Shown: piece after piece, positions 5,630 to 7,973 of the stretch
How positions within the stretch are numbered: the stretch's first letter is position 1
Layout of the letters: every line of letters starts with the position of its first letter
DNA from: Lysobacteraceae bacterium
GTDB lineage: Bacteria > Pseudomonadota > Gammaproteobacteria > DSM-19610
DNA: 7,973 nt
Assembly (NCBI GenBank): GCA_020201295.1
Contig: JAIVHA010000212.1
Coordinates: forward strand, 1-7,973
Reading direction: 5' to 3'
The notes under the pieces: generated by a model
Seen by the model: the letters and a program-made list of their open reading frames with translations, nothing else
What the model was told of the DNA's origin: nothing
Database searches by the model: none
Translations under genes and position numbers: made by a program

Positions 5630-6603
5630 CACCCACCCCTCTTGTGAGGCACCGCGAGATCCTGCTCCGGCCCCAGGGGCACGATCTGCCGCGGGTTGAG
5701 TTCCGTGTGACTGTAGTAGTAGTGATGCTTGATGTGGTCGAAATGAACCGTGTCCACCACGCCCGGCCACTGGTACAGCTCCAGCAGGTACTGGTACAGG
5801 TTGGGGTAGTCGCGGATACGCTTGCGGTTGCACTTGAAATGCCCCACGTACACCACATCGAAGCGCAGCAGGGTGGTGAACAGGCGCCAGTCGGCTTCGG
5901 TTATGTGCTCCCCCACCAGGTAGCGCTGGCGCGACAGGCGCGCCTCGAGCTCATCCAGGGTATCGAACAGGCGCGTGAAATTCTCCTCATAGACTTCCTG
6001 GGTAGCGGCAAACCCCGTGCGGTAGACACCGTTGTTGACCTTCTCGTAGACCTCGGCATTGATGGCATCGATCTCGCCATGCAGTTCCTCGGGATAGAAG
6101 TCCAGGGAGGTGTCGCCCCAGGCATCGAATGCGGTATTGAACATGCGGATGATCTCCGCCGATTCGTTGCTGACGATGGTGTTGCGCTGCTTGTCCCACA
6201 ATACCGGCACCGTGACGATACCGCTGTAGCGCGCATCCGCCTGGGTATAGACCTGGTGCATGAAGGCATGGCCGTTGACGCTATCCCCGGTGGCGCCGGG
6301 CCAGGCGTCGAAACTCCAACCCTCCGGCCCCATGTAGGGATGCACCACGGAAACACTGATCAAGTCCTCCAGTTTTTTGAGCTTGCGGAAAATGAGGGTA
6401 CGGTGCGCCCAGGGACAGGCGTAGGAGACATACAGGTGGTAACGGCCCGGCTCCGCCTGGAAACCACCCTCCCCGCTGGGGCCGGGACTGCCGTCGGGCG
6501 TGACCCAGTGGCGGAAACTGGATTCCTTGCGCTTGAATTCACCATCCTCGATCTCGGCGTCCATCCAGTCCTCGTGCGGTTTTCCATCGATCATCAAACT
6601 CAT
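5629..6603 (-). CDS. yqjG: Glutathionyl-hydroquinone reductase (Xi-class glutathione transferase)
   Basis: This 324-residue cytoplasmic enzyme is close to E. coli YqjG (328). It removes glutathione from glutathionyl-hydroquinones using a second glutathione, recycling conjugated quinones. The catalytic cysteine is C63 in YVSYACPWAHR (58-68), the Xi-class CPWAHR signature. The thioredoxin-fold cis-proline is P134 (TVPVLWD), and N146-E147-S148 is the glutathione-binding turn. Y194 (NNGVYRTGFA) is the expected active-site tyrosine from the helical domain. The ending SHTELNPRQIVPLGP is typical of the class. GGGAG at 6614-6610 lies 6 nt before the ATG. It is the first gene of the unit with the outer-membrane protein and the channel. 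No convincing promoter could be picked in the 107 nt upstream, which is mostly a REP-like element. A role in quinone or electrophile stress is family knowledge; its link to the other two genes is inference. Confidence 0.95.
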   Translation of the reverse strand: MSLMIDGKPHEDWMDAEIEDGEFKRKESSFRHWVTPDGSPGPSGEGGFQAEPGRYHLYVSYACPWAHRTLIFRKLKKLEDLISVSVVHPYMGPEGWSFDAWPGATGDSVNGHAFMHQVYTQADARYSGIVTVPVLWDKQRNTIVSNESAEIIRMFNTAFDAWGDTSLDFYPEELHGEIDAINAEVYEKVNNGVYRTGFAATQEVYEENFTRLFDTLDELEARLSRQRYLVGEHITEADWRLFTTLLRFDVVYVGHFKCNRKRIRDYPNLYQYLLELYQWPGVVDTVHFDHIKHHYYYSHTELNPRQIVPLGPEQDLAVPHKRGG

Positions 6604-6638
6604 GTCGTACTCCCAAGGAACCCCTGTTCATTTTCATT

Positions 6639-6710
6639 CCCGTCGTTCCGGCGCATGCCGGAACCCAGGATTCCAAAAACGTGGATGCCGGCATTCGCCG
6701 GCATGACGGG
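6639..6710. repeat. Two-hairpin REP-like element
   Basis: Two perfect 8-bp hairpins lie side by side: GTTCCGGC/GCCGGAAC (6645-6664, loop GCAT) and ATGCCGGC/GCCGGCAT (6685-6704, loop ATTC). The outer 15-nt ends (6639-6653 and 6696-6710) are themselves inverted copies with 13 of 15 matches. The core resembles the 760-785 hairpin, so the window holds at least two members of one repeat family. It lies between the permease gene and the reductase gene, both on the minus strand. A run of five T on the minus strand (6679-6675) follows the second hairpin at a few bases' distance, so it may double as a weak terminator for the permease transcript. Confidence 0.85.
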
Positions 6711-7973
6711 TCAATCAATGACCTCCTGACTATATTCCCCTACAAGGGCCATACCAACAGCAGCATGGGAATACTGACCGCCACCACCAGGATCTGCCAT
6801 CAGGAAGGTATCGGCGCTCGCATTCAGCTGCAACGCAGTGCTGATGGCAATGGGACACATCACCGCGGCGGTGGCGGCATTGTTCATGAAGTCCGACAGC
6901 GTCATGGTAACCACTAGGATCAGGGCCAGCGCCAGCACCGGGTGTCCCTGTGCCACCCAGTCCAGCAGGACACGCGCAATCAGGTCGGCCGCGCCCGTCG
7001 TGGCCATGGCGCCGGCCACGGGAATAAGGGCGGCCAGCAACACCACCACCGGCCAGTCCACGGCCTCGTAGACCTTGCGCAACGGCATGACCCGCAAGGC
7101 CATGTACAACAGCACCCCGCCGGCAAAGGAGATGGCCGCCGGCAACAGGCCCAGGGCGGCGCCGCCCACCGCCATCAGCATCACCGCCATGGCGATCAGG
7201 GACTGGCGCCGGTCGGGGATGAGGATGGCACGGGCGGCCAGGGGCACGCAGCCATACTCGGCCGCGAAGCCCGCCAGGGAATCCTGGTGCCCCTGCATGA
7301 GCAGGACATCACCCGCGCGAATATCGGTGGAGCGCAGGCGCTTGATGCTGCGATGGCCCTGCCGAGAGATGGCCAGCAGGTTGAGACCATAGCGGGTGCG
7401 CAACTGGATGCCGGTGGCGGAGCGGCCGATCAGGCCGGCCCCGGGCATAACGACCAGTTCCTGGATCAGGATCTCCTCGCGCTCGTCCCGACCCTTGTCT
7501 TCCTTCTCTTCTGACTCACTCTCTTGCTGGCCCCCTTTTTCCCCACCCTTGGACGCGTGCGCCGGGACATCGGTTTCAGCCGCGCCCCCTGCCTCATCGG
7601 CGTCCATGGATTCCTCGATGGCACCCGCCACCTCTTCCACCAGCTTCAGGCCCAGCGAGGACAGCACCGAGGCCAGAGACTCGGGTTCCGCCTCGATGAC
7701 CAGGATATCGTTCTCCCGCAGCGTCCGCCGTGGGTTGGGCGCGCTGACCCGGAACTCGTTGCGTACCATGCCGACCACCTGGGCATCCACCTCCTCGAGC
7801 ACCTGCTCCACCTCGTAGAGGGTCTTGCCCACCGCCTTGCTGCCTTTGTCGAGACGCACCTCGGTGAGATAGGTGCCGGTATCGAAGCTACCGCTGTCCG
7901 CCTGCTTGCGGGTCGGCACCAGGCGCCAGCCCAGCAGGGCGATGAACAACACGCCCAGGCCCGCCACCACCAC
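6711..7973 (-). CDS. SLC13-type permease with two RCK_C domains, 5' end outside window, damaged C-terminus
   Basis: 420 residues are readable; the first codon is internal, since the N-terminal membrane half expected in this family lies outside. Order: a helix (1-20), a first RCK_C/TrkA_C domain (about 28-114), an acidic, Ser/Gly/Glu/Lys-rich linker (about 118-167), a second RCK_C domain (about 168-247), and several membrane helices from 258 on. The motif TLSDFMNNAATAAVMCPIAI (358-377) is typical of SLC13/YfbS-like anion permeases, where the RCK_C domains are thought to be regulatory. After FLMA (390-393) the reading frame turns into DPGGGGQYSHAAVG and continues to a TGA inside the repeat element. 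The expected last helix is present in another frame at 6793-6740. Family members continue from FLMA with a glycine-rich segment containing TPIGHQ, which is absent. The protein is therefore probably non-functional, or the sequence is misassembled here. The transported ion is unknown. Confidence 0.85.
   Translation of the reverse strand: MVVAGLGVLFIALLGWRLVPTRKQADSGSFDTGTYLTEVRLDKGSKAVGKTLYEVEQVLEEVDAQVVGMVRNEFRVSAPNPRRTLRENDILVIEAEPESLASVLSSLGLKLVEEVAGAIEESMDADEAGGAAETDVPAHASKGGEKGGQQESESEEKEDKGRDEREEILIQELVVMPGAGLIGRSATGIQLRTRYGLNLLAISRQGHRSIKRLRSTDIRAGDVLLMQGHQDSLAGFAAEYGCVPLAARAILIPDRRQSLIAMAVMLMAVGGAALGLLPAAISFAGGVLLYMALRVMPLRKVYEAVDWPVVVLLAALIPVAGAMATTGAADLIARVLLDWVAQGHPVLALALILVVTMTLSDFMNNAATAAVMCPIAISTALQLNASADTFLMADPGGGGQYSHAAVGMALVGEYSQEVID
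6740..6793 (-). other. Out-of-frame remnant of the permease's final helix
   Basis: Read from 6793 the minus strand encodes ILVVAVSIPMLLLVWPL followed by TAG (6742-6740). This is the typical hydrophobic end of SLC13/YfbS-like permeases and is not in the frame used upstream. It shows that the original stop was probably at 6740 and that the current TGA at 6713-6711 is used only because the frame changed. Confidence 0.75.

Noticed and set aside
4970..5647. A 225-codon plus-strand open frame opposite the outer-membrane protein gene
   Set aside because: The minus-strand protein has a signal peptide, ribosome-binding site, coupled start and terminal phenylalanine. The plus-strand frame has none of these.
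5630..5833. Upstream in-frame extension of the outer-membrane protein
   Set aside because: It lies inside the reductase gene, reads as proline- and glycine-rich noise and would bury the signal peptide.
5644..6729. A 361-codon plus-strand open frame opposite the glutathionyl-hydroquinone reductase gene
   Set aside because: The opposite strand encodes a full-length, motif-complete enzyme. The plus-strand product is a low-information V/G/Q/H-rich shadow typical of high-GC antisense frames.

Overview
The window looks like chromosome of a high-GC gammaproteobacterium. The xseB-ispA pair, a YqjG-type glutathionyl-hydroquinone reductase and a YbdG-type mechanosensitive channel all point to that class. 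A purple-sulfur or Chromatiales-like lineage is possible but is only an inference. No CRISPR array, tRNA, rRNA, transposase or phage gene was seen.

Layout, left to right. (1) Positions 1-1374, minus strand, hold an oxidative-stress/iron-sulfur module. A short rubrerythrin is followed downstream by a GlpC/HdrD-like iron-sulfur protein that runs off the left edge. Upstream of rubrerythrin is a strong sigma70-type promoter (TTGACA, 17-nt spacer, TATCGT), and a 17-bp palindrome resembling a PerR box sits at the predicted transcription start. The 280-bp space between the two genes holds two palindromic repeat elements. (2) Positions 1410-2600, plus strand, hold xseB and ispA, which overlap by 8 bp. 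The expected next gene, dxs, is absent. Instead there is a 97-bp inverted repeat (96/97 identical arms, 60-bp spacer) whose arms include the last ~21 codons of ispA. It is followed at once by the 3' third of an EamA-family transporter gene that has lost its 5' part. (3) Positions 3087-6603, minus strand, hold a tight three-gene unit: glutathionyl-hydroquinone reductase, then a signal-peptide-bearing probable outer-membrane beta-barrel protein (TGATG overlap), then an MscM/YbdG channel (38-nt gap). Together they suggest an envelope and redox/osmotic stress unit. (4) Positions 6639-6710 hold a two-hairpin REP-like element. (5) Positions 6711-7973, minus strand, hold the C-terminal two thirds of an SLC13-type permease with two RCK_C (TrkA_C) domains. 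Its last helix is present but out of frame, which fits an internal deletion of about 40 codons near 6794.

The most notable points are the rubrerythrin operator, the inverted duplication with its truncated transporter, and the deleted and frameshifted permease end. The last two are structural scars only 4 kb apart, so they may be real genome decay or assembly/amplification artefacts. I see no clearly novel multi-gene system in the window.
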